A stretch of DNA of 40,501 nucleotides from Desulfobacterales bacterium (GCA_016342285.1 JAEINQ010000062.1:1-40501); one strand, 5' to 3'. Positions 30,129 through 38,877 are shown, numbered from the stretch's first letter. Translations and numbers: made by a program. The notes: generated from the sequence alone by a model not told the origin.

Positions 30129-32282
30129 ATGGTCTCAGACAACCTCATGGCGCAGGTCCTGCTTTATCTGGACTATGCCGTCCTGAAGCGACTCCAGGCA
30201 GGCGCTTTCCAATGCATCGGGCGACAGCCCCGATGGCTCGACGACCTGTTCAAAATATCCGACAGACACCCCCATGGCATCCAGACAACCGATCCGACCG
30301 GTTTTCTCGCAGCTTTTTTGAAAGATGCCGAAGCTGTCTGGACATCCGGGCAGGGCGCCCCTATCGACTCCGGGCCATGGGTGGAAACCGGAGCGGACGG
30401 CAGGGAACGGGTGCTCGCGGCCCAGGCCCTGTTCATCAGCCAGCACCCCCTTCTGATCATCGCCCCGAGCCGCTTCAGTTTTGATGAAAAACAATCAATC
30501 CTGCAAAAGAGCCGGGAACTGGCCCTGGATCACGGACGGCTGACCCGACTCGAACAGAAACTCAAAGCGGCCAATGAGGCAACCCGGGCCGCCAATCTCG
30601 AACTGGCAGCGGTCAACGAAAAGCTCGAGGCAGCCATTATCGAGTCCAGGCAACTGGCGCTGAAAGCGGAAGCGGCCAACCAGGCCAAAAGCGAATTTCT
30701 CGCCAACATGAGCCATGAAATTCGAACCCCGATCAATGGTGTGCTCGGATGCGCCGCACTGCTGTCGCAAAACGTTCTGACACCGGAGCAGAACGAATAC
30801 GTTGAGATCATTCGAAACTGCGGTGAATCGCTTCTCGTCATCATTAATGACATCCTCGATTTTTCCAAGATTGAGGCCGGAAAGCTGGAACTCGCCCCGG
30901 AAGAATTCCGCCTGGATGGAATGATCAATTCCGTGATCGATACCCTGACGCTGCCCGCCACCGAAAAGGGGATCGAAATCGGCACCATCATCGCACCGTC
31001 CACGCCTGACGGTTTCTTCGCAGACCAGGGACGGCTGAAACAGATTTTGTTAAACCTCGCAGCAAACGCCGTGAAGTTTACCCATAGCGGGTCCGTGGTC
31101 ATCCGTATCGGCGTCGAAGAGGAGACCGCCCAGAGCCATCTGCTGCGTTTTTCGGTTTCCGATACCGGCATCGGGATTGCTTCGGATATCAAGGATCGGA
31201 TATTTGATTCGTTCTCCCAGGCCGACGGTTCCATCTCCCGCAGATACGGGGGAACAGGGTTAGGGCTGGCCATTTCCAGACAGTTGACAACCATGATGGG
31301 CGGCAGCATCGGCCTGGAAAGCACGAAAGGTGTCGGAAGCACGTTCTGGTTTACCGCATGGCTGGAGAAAGCAAAACAGGCCCCCAACGGAACAGTCGGC
31401 TTCCCGAAATCGGTGGCCGGCAGATCGGTGTTGGTGGTTTCAAAACCAACAGTGGCCGCCGAACAGCTTCAAAACGACCTGGCGGCCATGGGGTTTGTCG
31501 TATCCGTTAAAGACCCGGACCTTTACCGCAACGACAATTCAGTTGTCAGCGACCGCCACCCGTGTTATGCGCTACTCTTTTTCGACCCTCAGGGCACGGC
31601 CCTGATTCTGTCCGAATTAATCGAAAATTCCATGGCGGTTGAAAGCGGCATCTTGCCGCCGGTTGTCCTTTTGTCTTCCCGGGGCACGCAAGTCGGAAAC
31701 GATCCGAAAAGCGCTTTAGGGACGCAGGTTTATCTGCTGCAAAAACCGATCAAGCGGCCCAAGTTGCGAGAATGTATCATTGACGCCCTTTTTTCGGCCC
31801 GCCATCTTCCTCAAGGGGCGACAGCCAACGGACCGGCCAATCCCGACGACACGGATACCATGCAAGATCACCCCATTTCAGTCCTTCTCGTGGACGACAA
31901 CCGAATGAATCGTCTGATTGCCAGACGATTGATGGAAAAGATCGGTTATCATGTCGATACGGCAGAAGACGGTCTCAAGGCCATCGATCAGTTAAAACGT
32001 TACCAATACCATGTGGTGCTCATGGATATGGAGATGCCGAAGATGGACGGACTCGAAGCCACCCGGCAAATTCGGAAACCGGACTCAGGCGTCCTGAACC
32101 CGGCCATTTCCATTATCGCCGTCACGGCCAACGCCCTGGAAGAGGATAGGGACCGTTGCCTGGAAGCCGGCATGGACGATTATATTTCCAAACCGTTTAA
32201 GCCCGAATCGCTGGTGGCGGTCATATCGCGCCTGGCCGGGTCGTCAACACGAAAACAAACAGAGCGCCCGATCGGTTCATGA
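30129..32282 (+). CDS. hybrid histidine kinase with N-terminal uncharacterised sensor domain
   Basis: The start is the ATG at 30129: it aligns with the start of the homologous kinase at 33424-35115, and the upstream frame overlaps the GTPase stop. The 717 residues comprise a novel sensor domain (1-140, with SGPWVET and LLIIAPSRFSFDEKQSILQK), a coiled coil, HisKA with H196 (MSHEIRTPING) and HATPase_c (NAVKFTHSG, DTGIGI, GGTGLGLAIS). A degenerate receiver lacking the phosphoacceptor Asp (about 435-560) comes next, then a true receiver with D633 (LMDMEMPKMDG). No membrane helix, so it is cytoplasmic and probably receives its signal from the GTPase or the OmpA-like protein. The frame overlaps the GTPase gene if the TTG at 30060 is used. 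Confidence 0.9.
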   Translation: MVSDNLMAQVLLYLDYAVLKRLQAGAFQCIGRQPRWLDDLFKISDRHPHGIQTTDPTGFLAAFLKDAEAVWTSGQGAPIDSGPWVETGADGRERVLAAQALFISQHPLLIIAPSRFSFDEKQSILQKSRELALDHGRLTRLEQKLKAANEATRAANLELAAVNEKLEAAIIESRQLALKAEAANQAKSEFLANMSHEIRTPINGVLGCAALLSQNVLTPEQNEYVEIIRNCGESLLVIINDILDFSKIEAGKLELAPEEFRLDGMINSVIDTLTLPATEKGIEIGTIIAPSTPDGFFADQGRLKQILLNLAANAVKFTHSGSVVIRIGVEEETAQSHLLRFSVSDTGIGIASDIKDRIFDSFSQADGSISRRYGGTGLGLAISRQLTTMMGGSIGLESTKGVGSTFWFTAWLEKAKQAPNGTVGFPKSVAGRSVLVVSKPTVAAEQLQNDLAAMGFVVSVKDPDLYRNDNSVVSDRHPCYALLFFDPQGTALILSELIENSMAVESGILPPVVLLSSRGTQVGNDPKSALGTQVYLLQKPIKRPKLRECIIDALFSARHLPQGATANGPANPDDTDTMQDHPISVLLVDDNRMNRLIARRLMEKIGYHVDTAEDGLKAIDQLKRYQYHVVLMDMEMPKMDGLEATRQIRKPDSGVLNPAISIIAVTANALEEDRDRCLEAGMDDYISKPFKPESLVAVISRLAGSSTRKQTERPIGS

Positions 32283-32356
32283 CGTAAGAATTCTGCTCGG
32301 CCAAGACGGCCCGAAGGGGCCAAACCAATTCTGCATGGAAAATCAGGAGACCAAAG

Positions 32357-33223
32357 GTGAAAGAAATCATCACGTGGCTCATTCAAGTCGAAAAGCTGGC
32401 GGGGGATTTTTACCACAAGGCTTACGAATATTTTAACCATGATGCCAGCCTCAGGAAATTCCTGGGACATGCGGCCGAGGATGAAGCCTGGCATTTTCAT
32501 GTCATGGGCAGCGCATTGAACAACATCGATTCCTTTGGGCTGCCCAACGCCATCATTTCCCTCGACCAGGAGACGCGAGAGCGGATCGTGGCACCCTTTC
32601 ATGAAGGCCTGAAAAAACTGGAGTCAGGTCAACTGACCAAAGAAGCCCTGATCGACTGTGTGGCCAAGTCCGAATTTTCCGAATGGAACGATGTGTTCCT
32701 GTTCGTTCTCAATACCCTCAAAAGCCATGCCCGGGAGTTCAGCTATGTGGCCACCGCGCTTCAGCATCACCTACGGTTTACCCAACATTTCCTTGAATCG
32801 ACGGCCTACGGGGAGCAGAAAGTCAAAGAAATCAAACAACTGGACACCGTCTTCGATGAGAACATTCTAATCGTCGAGGATGATCCCGCCGTCGCGGAAA
32901 TGCTCAAGGTGGTTCTTTCTGCCGAAGGCAATGTCGATATCGCTCAAAACGGGGAGGAGGGACTCAACCGGATTCAGAGCAAATATTACCGCTTGGTGGT
33001 GTCAGACATTGACATGCCGGTAATGGACGGCATCGACTTCTATAAAAAGGCAGTGGCGCTTATCCCGGACCTGACCAAAAGGGTTCTCTTCTTTACCGGC
33101 GCCATGACCCAAACACATGATCGATTTTTCAAAGAGCACAGACTCCACACCTTGGTCAAACCGGCACCGATTCGGCAGCTACTGAAAACAGCCGTAAAAA
33201 TCATGCATGGATTCTCAGAATAG
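32357..33223 (+). CDS. ferritin-like domain fused to response-regulator receiver
   Basis: This 288-residue protein is read from the GTG at 32357 with AGGAG eight bases upstream. Residues 1-155 form a four-helix ferritin/rubrerythrin-like domain (VEKLAGDFYHKAYEYF; E43-A-W-H46 in EDEAWHFHVMG). The second ExxH motif is degenerate (FSYVATALQHHLRF), so a complete di-iron site is uncertain. Residues about 165-285 form a receiver domain (ILIVEDDPAVAEML, phosphoacceptor D217 in VSDIDMPVMDG, K in LVKPAP). No DNA-binding output. It is the last gene of the operon and the likely partner of the upstream kinase; phosphorylation could control, or be controlled by, an iron- or oxygen-sensing helix bundle. 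Confidence 0.85.
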   Translation: MKEIITWLIQVEKLAGDFYHKAYEYFNHDASLRKFLGHAAEDEAWHFHVMGSALNNIDSFGLPNAIISLDQETRERIVAPFHEGLKKLESGQLTKEALIDCVAKSEFSEWNDVFLFVLNTLKSHAREFSYVATALQHHLRFTQHFLESTAYGEQKVKEIKQLDTVFDENILIVEDDPAVAEMLKVVLSAEGNVDIAQNGEEGLNRIQSKYYRLVVSDIDMPVMDGIDFYKKAVALIPDLTKRVLFFTGAMTQTHDRFFKEHRLHTLVKPAPIRQLLKTAVKIMHGFSE

Positions 33224-33423
33224 CTGAATATGCAATGGTTCGATGGGCCGCAGATGCTGTGGGTTTGGCCTCGCGAAAATCCATGCCCGCCTGCTGTCAC
33301 AGGCGCAATGGTGGTCCCATAAAGACCATGTCACCATATGAACGGTTCCGTCGAATGCATCCGGGCCAAGAGACAGCGCCACTGCCACGCGGCGCCCATG
33401 GCACCGGCGGTGAACTCAGGACA

Positions 33424-35115
33424 TCAGGACCGTCCCCTTGCATCCAGCACCTTCCTTACCGCTTCGGCCATCTCTTTCCTCAGTATCGGCTTTTTCAGGC
33501 AGGCATTGATTTCCCGGCCTAAAAGCGACCGATCTTCACCGACGGGGTCGAAACCCGTGCATAGGATAACGGGAATGTCGCCGCGGATCATGCGCAGGGC
33601 ACTCACCAACGCATCACCGGTCATATAGGGCATGGTCAGATCCGTGACGATCAGGTCGAACCGGAACGGATCCGATTCAAACAGCGCCAGTGCGTCCGCG
33701 CTGCCGGCCCGGGTCGTGACCCGATAGCCGAGCGGTTCAAGATACTGCTTAACGATATCGACAATGGTGGGGTCATCGTCCACAAAAAGGATCGATTCGT
33801 GCCCTTTGGGCAGCGATACCGTGTCGAGACGGCCCCCTTTGGGATCGATATCGACCGTCGGCAGGAACACATGAAATGCCGTCCCAACACCCTGTTCGCT
33901 TTCCACCATGATAGTTCCGCGATGGCTTTTCACGATGCCGTGGGCGACGGCCAGTCCCATACCGGTTCCTTTGCCGATCTCTTTGGTGGTGAAAAAGGGG
34001 TCGAACACCCGCTCAATGACATCCGGACGGATGCCGCTGCCCGTGTCTCGCACCGACAGTTTCTGGTGGGGTCCCGGACGAATGTCGCCGTTCACCCGAC
34101 AGAAGGCCTCGTCCAGAAAGACATCCGTCAACTCGACACCCAGACTTCCGCCCGTCGGCGTCATGGCGTAGCCGGCATTGGTGCAAAGATTCATCAGGAC
34201 CTGATGAATCTGGATTGGGTCCGCCAAAACAACGGTATCACAATCGAGCTTCTCGACAATTTGAATGTTGGCCGGCAGGGAAGCCCGAATCATCTTCAGG
34301 CATTCTTCAACGATTTCCCGGATCACCACGGGCACACGATCACGGCTGGTCTGCCGGCTGAAGGAAAGAATCTGGGCCACCAGTTCCTTGGCCCGTTCAC
34401 CCGCTTTGAGGACACCAGTGAGATACCCCTGCTGAAGTGATCCCGACTTGGCAAGACTATGGGCAAGGTCCGCATAACCGATAACGGCGGAAAGAATGTT
34501 GTTGAAGTCATGGGCAATCCCTCCAGCCATGGTGCCCAGCGATTCCATTTTGCTGGTCTGACGCATTTTGATTTCCAGCTTTTCACGTTCAGCCATTTCC
34601 TCTTTGAGGCGTCGGTTGGCCGCCAACAAGTCTTTCGTCCGTTCCCGGACAAGTTGCTCAAGATCCTCTTGGTTGGCCATAAGCGATTTTTCGCGATTGA
34701 CAAGATGCCTGGCCGAAAGGCTCAATTGCCGGCCCTTCTGGATGAGATCCCGCTTTTCAAGGAAGGCGTAGCGGCTTAGTTGGATCAGCAGGTAATCCTT
34801 GCCCTTGGTCCGCATGGCTATGGCTTCAAACATGCAGTCGTCACCCGAAGGTGTTGTCTCGACCCATAACCCGGAATTGATTCTTCCTGGCGTTTTGTCG
34901 TTCCAGAATATCTCGGCATCCACAAAGAAATTTTTCAGAAACAAAGAGGTCGTTCCGGTAATTCGATACCTGCCGTCATGTCGGGAAGTCGTGAAAAGGG
35001 ATTGAAAGCAAATCTGCGAGTTGATCCGTTTGGTCTCGTAGACTCCCGGATCCACCCGTTCGACAGCCTGAATATTCAAAGCTTCCAAAAGCTCGACAAT
35101 GTTTGGTTCGTCCAT
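33424..35115 (-). CDS. histidine kinase-receiver hybrid sharing the same sensor domain
   Basis: The 563-residue cytoplasmic kinase starts at the ATG at 35115 (GGGGGC before it). Residues 1-140 align without gaps at their start to the sensor domain of the kinase at 30129 (SGLWVETTPSG, LLIQLSRYAFLEKRDLIQKG). A coiled coil, HisKA with H202 (GGIAHDFNNILSAVIGYADL), HATPase_c (MNLCTNAGYAM, DTGSGI, GKGTGMGLAVAHG) and a C-terminal receiver (ILFVDDDPTIVDIV, VTDLTMPYMTGDAL) follow. It converges on the GTPase operon across a 200-base gap. It may be a parallel or opposing input to the same pathway. Confidence 0.9.
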   Translation of the reverse strand: MDEPNIVELLEALNIQAVERVDPGVYETKRINSQICFQSLFTTSRHDGRYRITGTTSLFLKNFFVDAEIFWNDKTPGRINSGLWVETTPSGDDCMFEAIAMRTKGKDYLLIQLSRYAFLEKRDLIQKGRQLSLSARHLVNREKSLMANQEDLEQLVRERTKDLLAANRRLKEEMAEREKLEIKMRQTSKMESLGTMAGGIAHDFNNILSAVIGYADLAHSLAKSGSLQQGYLTGVLKAGERAKELVAQILSFSRQTSRDRVPVVIREIVEECLKMIRASLPANIQIVEKLDCDTVVLADPIQIHQVLMNLCTNAGYAMTPTGGSLGVELTDVFLDEAFCRVNGDIRPGPHQKLSVRDTGSGIRPDVIERVFDPFFTTKEIGKGTGMGLAVAHGIVKSHRGTIMVESEQGVGTAFHVFLPTVDIDPKGGRLDTVSLPKGHESILFVDDDPTIVDIVKQYLEPLGYRVTTRAGSADALALFESDPFRFDLIVTDLTMPYMTGDALVSALRMIRGDIPVILCTGFDPVGEDRSLLGREINACLKKPILRKEMAEAVRKVLDARGRS

Positions 35116-35301
35116 CTTCGCCCCCAGCAAAATTCATCTCGAAATACAAGGCAGCCATTGCCCTACCGCTGGAAAAAGGGGTGTCTCGGGCAAGGTGTGA
35201 CCGGCCCGTTGGTGTGGCGGCCATGGCTGATCCCTCCTCGTTGGGTACCATGACCCGACCCCACGGTCAAACCGTTACCGTGTAATCACAAACAGGCCGA
35301 C

Positions 35302-35749
35302 CTAGGCAAAGAGATTGGTCCACGGAGTGAACAGCCGGCCGTTTCGCCATCGCCGACCCACCAGATCGTTTTCCCTGACAATCACAATCTCTTCCCGGCG
35401 GCAGTAATGGCGGAAGTCGCCAATGGTTAGCTGCCCAAATGTTGGGGGTGTCGTACCACTCGAAGGGAAGCGCCGGTGCCTTGGGCGCACGGCCACCGAA
35501 GAAGAGACCGGTACGCATGCGCCAATGGCCAAAGTTGGGAAATCCGACAATAAGGAAGGCATCGTGGCCGTAAGGTGAATCGACTTCCACAAGCGAGACG
35601 TCCTTGCCTTTGGAAAGCAGTGCCCGGACCATTTCCCGGGACTGCTCTGTGGGAAAAAGCCAGTCGGTACCGCAGGAGACAAAGAGGGATTTGGCCGAAA
35701 TACCGGAATGGATGCTGCGGGTGGCAAACCCGTTAAAATGTCCGTTCAT
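35302..35749 (-). pseudogene. collapsed metY-metX-metW operon remnant
   Basis: One short reading frame joins three methionine-biosynthesis genes. The start (ATG 35749, AAGGA upstream) gives GFATRSIHSG, the N-terminus of O-acetylhomoserine sulfhydrylase-type PLP enzymes (MetY). It then jumps to the C-terminal part of homoserine O-acetyltransferase MetX (AKSLFVSCGTDWLFPTEQ, SPYGHDAFL), and then to the C-terminal half of MetW (GFPNFGHWRMRTGLFFGGRA, PFEWYDTPNI). A further one-base frameshift near 35430 moves the MetW tail (GQLTIGDFRHYC, to NLFA) to another frame. Intact proteins are about 430, 380 and 200 residues, so most of each gene is gone. No product can be active. A SAM riboswitch precedes it. 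Confidence 0.88.
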
Positions 35750-35796
35750 GATATTTTTTCCTTCTTTAAAAATCCAAGGTTCGTTTTTTTTCAAAC

Positions 35797-35822
35797 AAAA
35801 AAACCTCTCACAATGGAGAGGT
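35797..35822 (-). terminator. terminator of the SAM-I riboswitch expression platform
   Basis: On the minus strand, ACCTCTC-cattgt-GAGAGGT followed by TTTTTT forms a classic intrinsic terminator (stem 35803-35809 with 35816-35822). It lies between the riboswitch aptamer and the metY start, as expected for an S-box that stops transcription when S-adenosylmethionine is bound. Confidence 0.85.
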
Positions 35823-35846
35823 CTGTTCCCTTTTGCCGCGACAGCC

Positions 35847-35937
35847 TCATGTCTCCCCTGCGGGTCTGGAGGTGGCACCTTGTCGGTCAGGTTGCCGGGC
35901 GGTCATAGGGCCAGATCCCTCGCGCCACTCTGCATGA
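35847..35937 (-). promoter_or_regulatory. SAM-I (S-box) riboswitch aptamer
   Basis: The minus-strand sequence carries the S-box core: AGAGTGGCGCGAGGGATC-TGGCCCTATGA, then GCCCGGCAACC and GGTGCCA followed by CTCCAG. This matches the consensus GAGGGA-CUGGCCC-AUGA-GCCCGGCAACC-GGUGC. A P1 stem can form from TCATG (35933-35937) and CATGA (35847-35851). A terminator and then the MetY-like start codon follow. The riboswitch is intact although the genes it controlled are collapsed. Confidence 0.92.
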
Positions 35938-36004
35938 TTATGTTATGGATACGATGATGAAAGAAATTCATTTTGTCAAGGGGGCTTCTCTTTGGGGAAA
36001 GCAC

Positions 36005-36037
36005 AAAAAAGCGGCAAAGGGGAAACCCCTTCGCCGC
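36005..36037 (-). terminator. rho-independent terminator, minus strand
   Basis: GCGGCAAAGGGG (36011-36022) and CCCCTTCGCCGC (36026-36037) form a stem of 11-12 bp with an AAA loop. On the minus strand TTTTTT follows. It is separated from the chemotaxis-receptor stop (36311) by repeat R1 copy 3, which suggests the repeat was inserted between the gene and its terminator. Confidence 0.75.
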
Positions 36038-36108
36038 CTATAGATGCTTTTGCCGGTGATCGCAGCAGGTATGCAAAAACTCATTCAATCACTGCACAAC
36101 GACCCCGT

Positions 36109-36288
36109 GTAAAGAATCCTGACCCAGAGGACCAGGCTTTGGTTTTCCCCTGAAAGGGGCTGGATTCCTTAACTTTAGCTCACTCCAAACTTTAGTTCAC
36201 TTGAGTCACTGGTAACATCGGTATCTCGGCATAGCAATTGACTCTGACCACGCCCACAGGATGTGGATTTCTACTTCGTATTAAAAGC
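36109..36288 (+). repeat. dispersed modular repeat R1, copy 3 (short form)
   Basis: It has the 5' module (GTAAAGAATCCTGACCCAG, TTTTCCCCTGAAAGGGG) and the 3' module (GCATAGCAATTGACTCTG, CCACGCCCACAGGATGTGG, ACTTCGTATTAAA). It lacks the central TGCCTAAAATG/CATTTTAGGCA clover-leaf block, which is replaced by about 75 unrelated bases. It ends about 22 bases from the stop of the chemotaxis receptor gene. Confidence 0.8.
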
Positions 36289-36310
36289 CTTTCCTTGACA
36301 CTTGACGATC

Positions 36311-37918
36311 TCAGAAGTCCTTGAAGTCGTCGTCGTCCAGCGGAATGATCTGTTTCGGATCGACGATCCGGGAACCGGGCCGCGCCGGAACAGCGGAGAT
36401 GTGTTGTTTTTCGGTCTGTCTTCCGGAACTGGGTTTCCGGCGGGCAGGCTTCTTCGACACTTCTTTTTTCCCGACGGATCCGACCATCATTTCCAGTTCT
36501 TCCACGAAACGCTTCATCTCCTCTGCCTGGGCTGTCATCTCTTCCGATGCGCTGGCCGATTCCTCGGCACTGGCCGCATTGGACTGGACCACCTTATCCA
36601 TCTCGGTCACCGCCGTGTTGATCTGACCGATTCCCTGGGCCTGCTCTTTGCTGGCAGAAGCGATTTCAGCCACCAGTTCCCCCACCTTTCCAGCGCTGTC
36701 TCGAACTTCGACAAACGCCTCCCGGGTGGTACCGGCCAGGGTGGTGCCTTCATGAATCCGGTTCACCGTCCCTTCGATGAGTTCGGCGGTGTTTTTAGCG
36801 GCCTCGGCAGCCCGCATGGCAAGGTTTCGCACCTCGTCGGCCACCACGGCAAAGCCGGCCCCGGCCTCACCGGCCCGGGCCGCCTCCACGGCAGCGTTTA
36901 GGGCCAGCAGATTGGTCTGAAAAGCGATCTCGTCGATGGTCTTGACGATCTTCTGGGTCTCCTGGCTGGCCGTGGAAATTTCCTCCATGGCACCGGCCAG
37001 GTTTTCCATGGAGGTATTGGCACGGACAACGACCTCGCCGGCGGCTTTCATCAGTCCGTCGGCCTGGACCGCGTTGTCGGCATTCTGGCGGGTCATGGAG
37101 GCCATCTCCTCTAAAGACGACGACGTCTCTTCTATGGAGGCGGCCTGTTCCGAGGATCCCTCGGCCAGCGACTGGCTGGACATGGAGACCTGGACCGATC
37201 CCGAGGCGACCTGGTCCGAGGCTTCGGTCAGTCCGGCAATCACCCGACGTAGCGGAAGCGTCACGGACCGACCGAGACTCCAGACCAGAAAGATGCCGAC
37301 CAGAACACCAAAACCGGCCAGACCGCCAAGAATGGCCTGGGCCTGGCGGTAGGTCCGCTTCGCGTCCTTTTCAGCCAGTTCCGCCTGTTTCAGCGTCATC
37401 CCGGTCAATTGGTCCAGGTAGTCGCGCATGGCCTCGAATTTTTCATTGGCCTCGCCCAGGGTCAGGTCCAGGGCCTCCCGTCGACCCTCTCGGGTATCGG
37501 CCACGCGACCGTCCACCACCCGCCTGGAAACGGCCTGCCATCCCTTTCGCGCCTCTTCGTATTGGGGAATAATGGCCTGTTCCGCTTCGGTGGCGGCCAG
37601 GGCTTTGTACTTTTCCCACCGGGTGGCGGCCTGCTCCAGGTTCTTGTCGTATTCCGCCACCAGTTGTTTGAAGGCGTCGGACTTGGTGTTGGCAAAGACC
37701 ATGGAGCGCTCTGCGACCAGCAGTTGCTGAAGGTCGCGATCGGTCTCGATAAGAAAATCCATGCTCGGCATCCGCACGGCAAAGATATCCACCAGCCCCT
37801 TTTCGATCCGTTGCAGGCCCCAGAATCCGCCGGCGCAGATCCCCCCCATGATGACAATCATCAGGGCAAAACTGAGACCGAGCTTCCGTCCAACCTTTAA
37901 TCTCTTAAACCAATTCAT
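36311..37918 (-). CDS. methyl-accepting chemotaxis protein
   Basis: This 535-residue inner-membrane chemoreceptor has a first helix near 12-33 (GLSFALMIVIMGGICAGGF) and a periplasmic four-helix-bundle domain (about 35-190). A second helix (about 193-215), HAMP and the cytoplasmic signalling hairpin (EIAFQTNLLALNAAVEAARA, ADEVRNLA) follow. It ends in a charged QIIPLDDDDFKDF tail. AAAGGG is in front of the ATG. It lies 105 bases downstream of a secreted Cache-like protein gene on the same strand, which may supply its ligand-binding component. Confidence 0.94.
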   Translation of the reverse strand: MNWFKRLKVGRKLGLSFALMIVIMGGICAGGFWGLQRIEKGLVDIFAVRMPSMDFLIETDRDLQQLLVAERSMVFANTKSDAFKQLVAEYDKNLEQAATRWEKYKALAATEAEQAIIPQYEEARKGWQAVSRRVVDGRVADTREGRREALDLTLGEANEKFEAMRDYLDQLTGMTLKQAELAEKDAKRTYRQAQAILGGLAGFGVLVGIFLVWSLGRSVTLPLRRVIAGLTEASDQVASGSVQVSMSSQSLAEGSSEQAASIEETSSSLEEMASMTRQNADNAVQADGLMKAAGEVVVRANTSMENLAGAMEEISTASQETQKIVKTIDEIAFQTNLLALNAAVEAARAGEAGAGFAVVADEVRNLAMRAAEAAKNTAELIEGTVNRIHEGTTLAGTTREAFVEVRDSAGKVGELVAEIASASKEQAQGIGQINTAVTEMDKVVQSNAASAEESASASEEMTAQAEEMKRFVEELEMMVGSVGKKEVSKKPARRKPSSGRQTEKQHISAVPARPGSRIVDPKQIIPLDDDDFKDF

Positions 37919-38023
37919 GATTATATCCCTTTCATTTTACCGTTTGACTTTGGGCCCGTTGCCGGTCTTTTGCCCCCCCGCCACCCGGAGGGGAGGGGGG
38001 ATGCCCTTTGGAAACGGCCTTTT

Positions 38024-38584
38024 TTACTCGATCTTGTCCACGTCGATACCGAAGGTGATGGCACCGATCACCGTGGTGCCGTCCTTGACCGGCACCGACA
38101 CCTGAACCAGGTAGGCCTGGGCGCTGTCGTCAAATTCGACTTCGTCCACGAAAACCGCACCGGTCCCGTTGTTAAAGGACTGGGTGAATTTGGCTTCATC
38201 CCCCTGCCAGTAGTCCGAAGTCTTGTCGGTCATGGCCACGTTGGCCCCCTGGTTGTCCATGACAAAGATTTCCGCATAGTACGGGGCGCCGTTCTGAATC
38301 CCGGCCAGATGTTTTCCGCATTCGGATTCCATGATGGCTTTCATGTAGTCCGCAAGGCCGGCCGTCGCCTTCCACTCCTTGTCCTTGGCCTGGATCTGGT
38401 CGAGGGTCTTACCCTTGGCGTTTTCGGCCCGTACGGCGGCAACGACCACCGGGTCCGTTCCGACAGCGGCCAGCTTGGCATTGGCCAGGTCAAACACTTT
38501 CTGGGGCGCTTTTTCCGCATAGGCGCCGGTGGCCGCGGCCACGACAAACAGGGTCGTCACGATGATGGTAGCAATCTTTTTCAT
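38024..38584 (-). CDS. secreted Cache-like sensor protein
   Basis: This 186-residue protein has a signal peptide (MKKIATIIVTTLFVVAAATG, then AYA). A single Cache-type domain follows, with VFVDEVEFDDSAQAYLVQVS then VPVKDGTTVIGAITFGIDVD near the end, typical of free-standing PDC/Cache ligand-binding proteins. GGAGG lies before the ATG. No membrane anchor, so it works in the periplasm, probably as a soluble ligand-binding partner of the receptor encoded downstream. Ligand unknown. Confidence 0.86.
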   Translation of the reverse strand: MKKIATIIVTTLFVVAAATGAYAEKAPQKVFDLANAKLAAVGTDPVVVAAVRAENAKGKTLDQIQAKDKEWKATAGLADYMKAIMESECGKHLAGIQNGAPYYAEIFVMDNQGANVAMTDKTSDYWQGDEAKFTQSFNNGTGAVFVDEVEFDDSAQAYLVQVSVPVKDGTTVIGAITFGIDVDKIE

Positions 38585-38877
38585 TGGTGCCTCCTTACAG
38601 GGTTGGTTTGGTCCCGGCGCCGGCCCTCCATTGCCCGGCCAAATGTCATGGTCCGAAGGGGCAAATCAGGGGCCGCCGTGAGCCCGGAAATCGGGTTGTT
38701 TACAGTGGATGGTATATGATCAGACGCTATTGCCTTCCTATTGACGGTTCTTGGCGATCTCCTGTCATGGGAAGATTCTGGCTGTTGTCTAACCGTCCGG
38801 ATCACTCCCAAGGCAAAGTTATGTTTTGCCTTCCGACTAATATATCGGCTCCTTCCGGCAATCCTTAAATTGTATGT
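38585..38877. other. intergenic, no gene seen
   Basis: Between the Cache-like gene and the LuxR-type gene (both minus). It is probably the promoter of the chemotaxis pair. No clear stem or protein-like frame was found. Confidence 0.35.
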
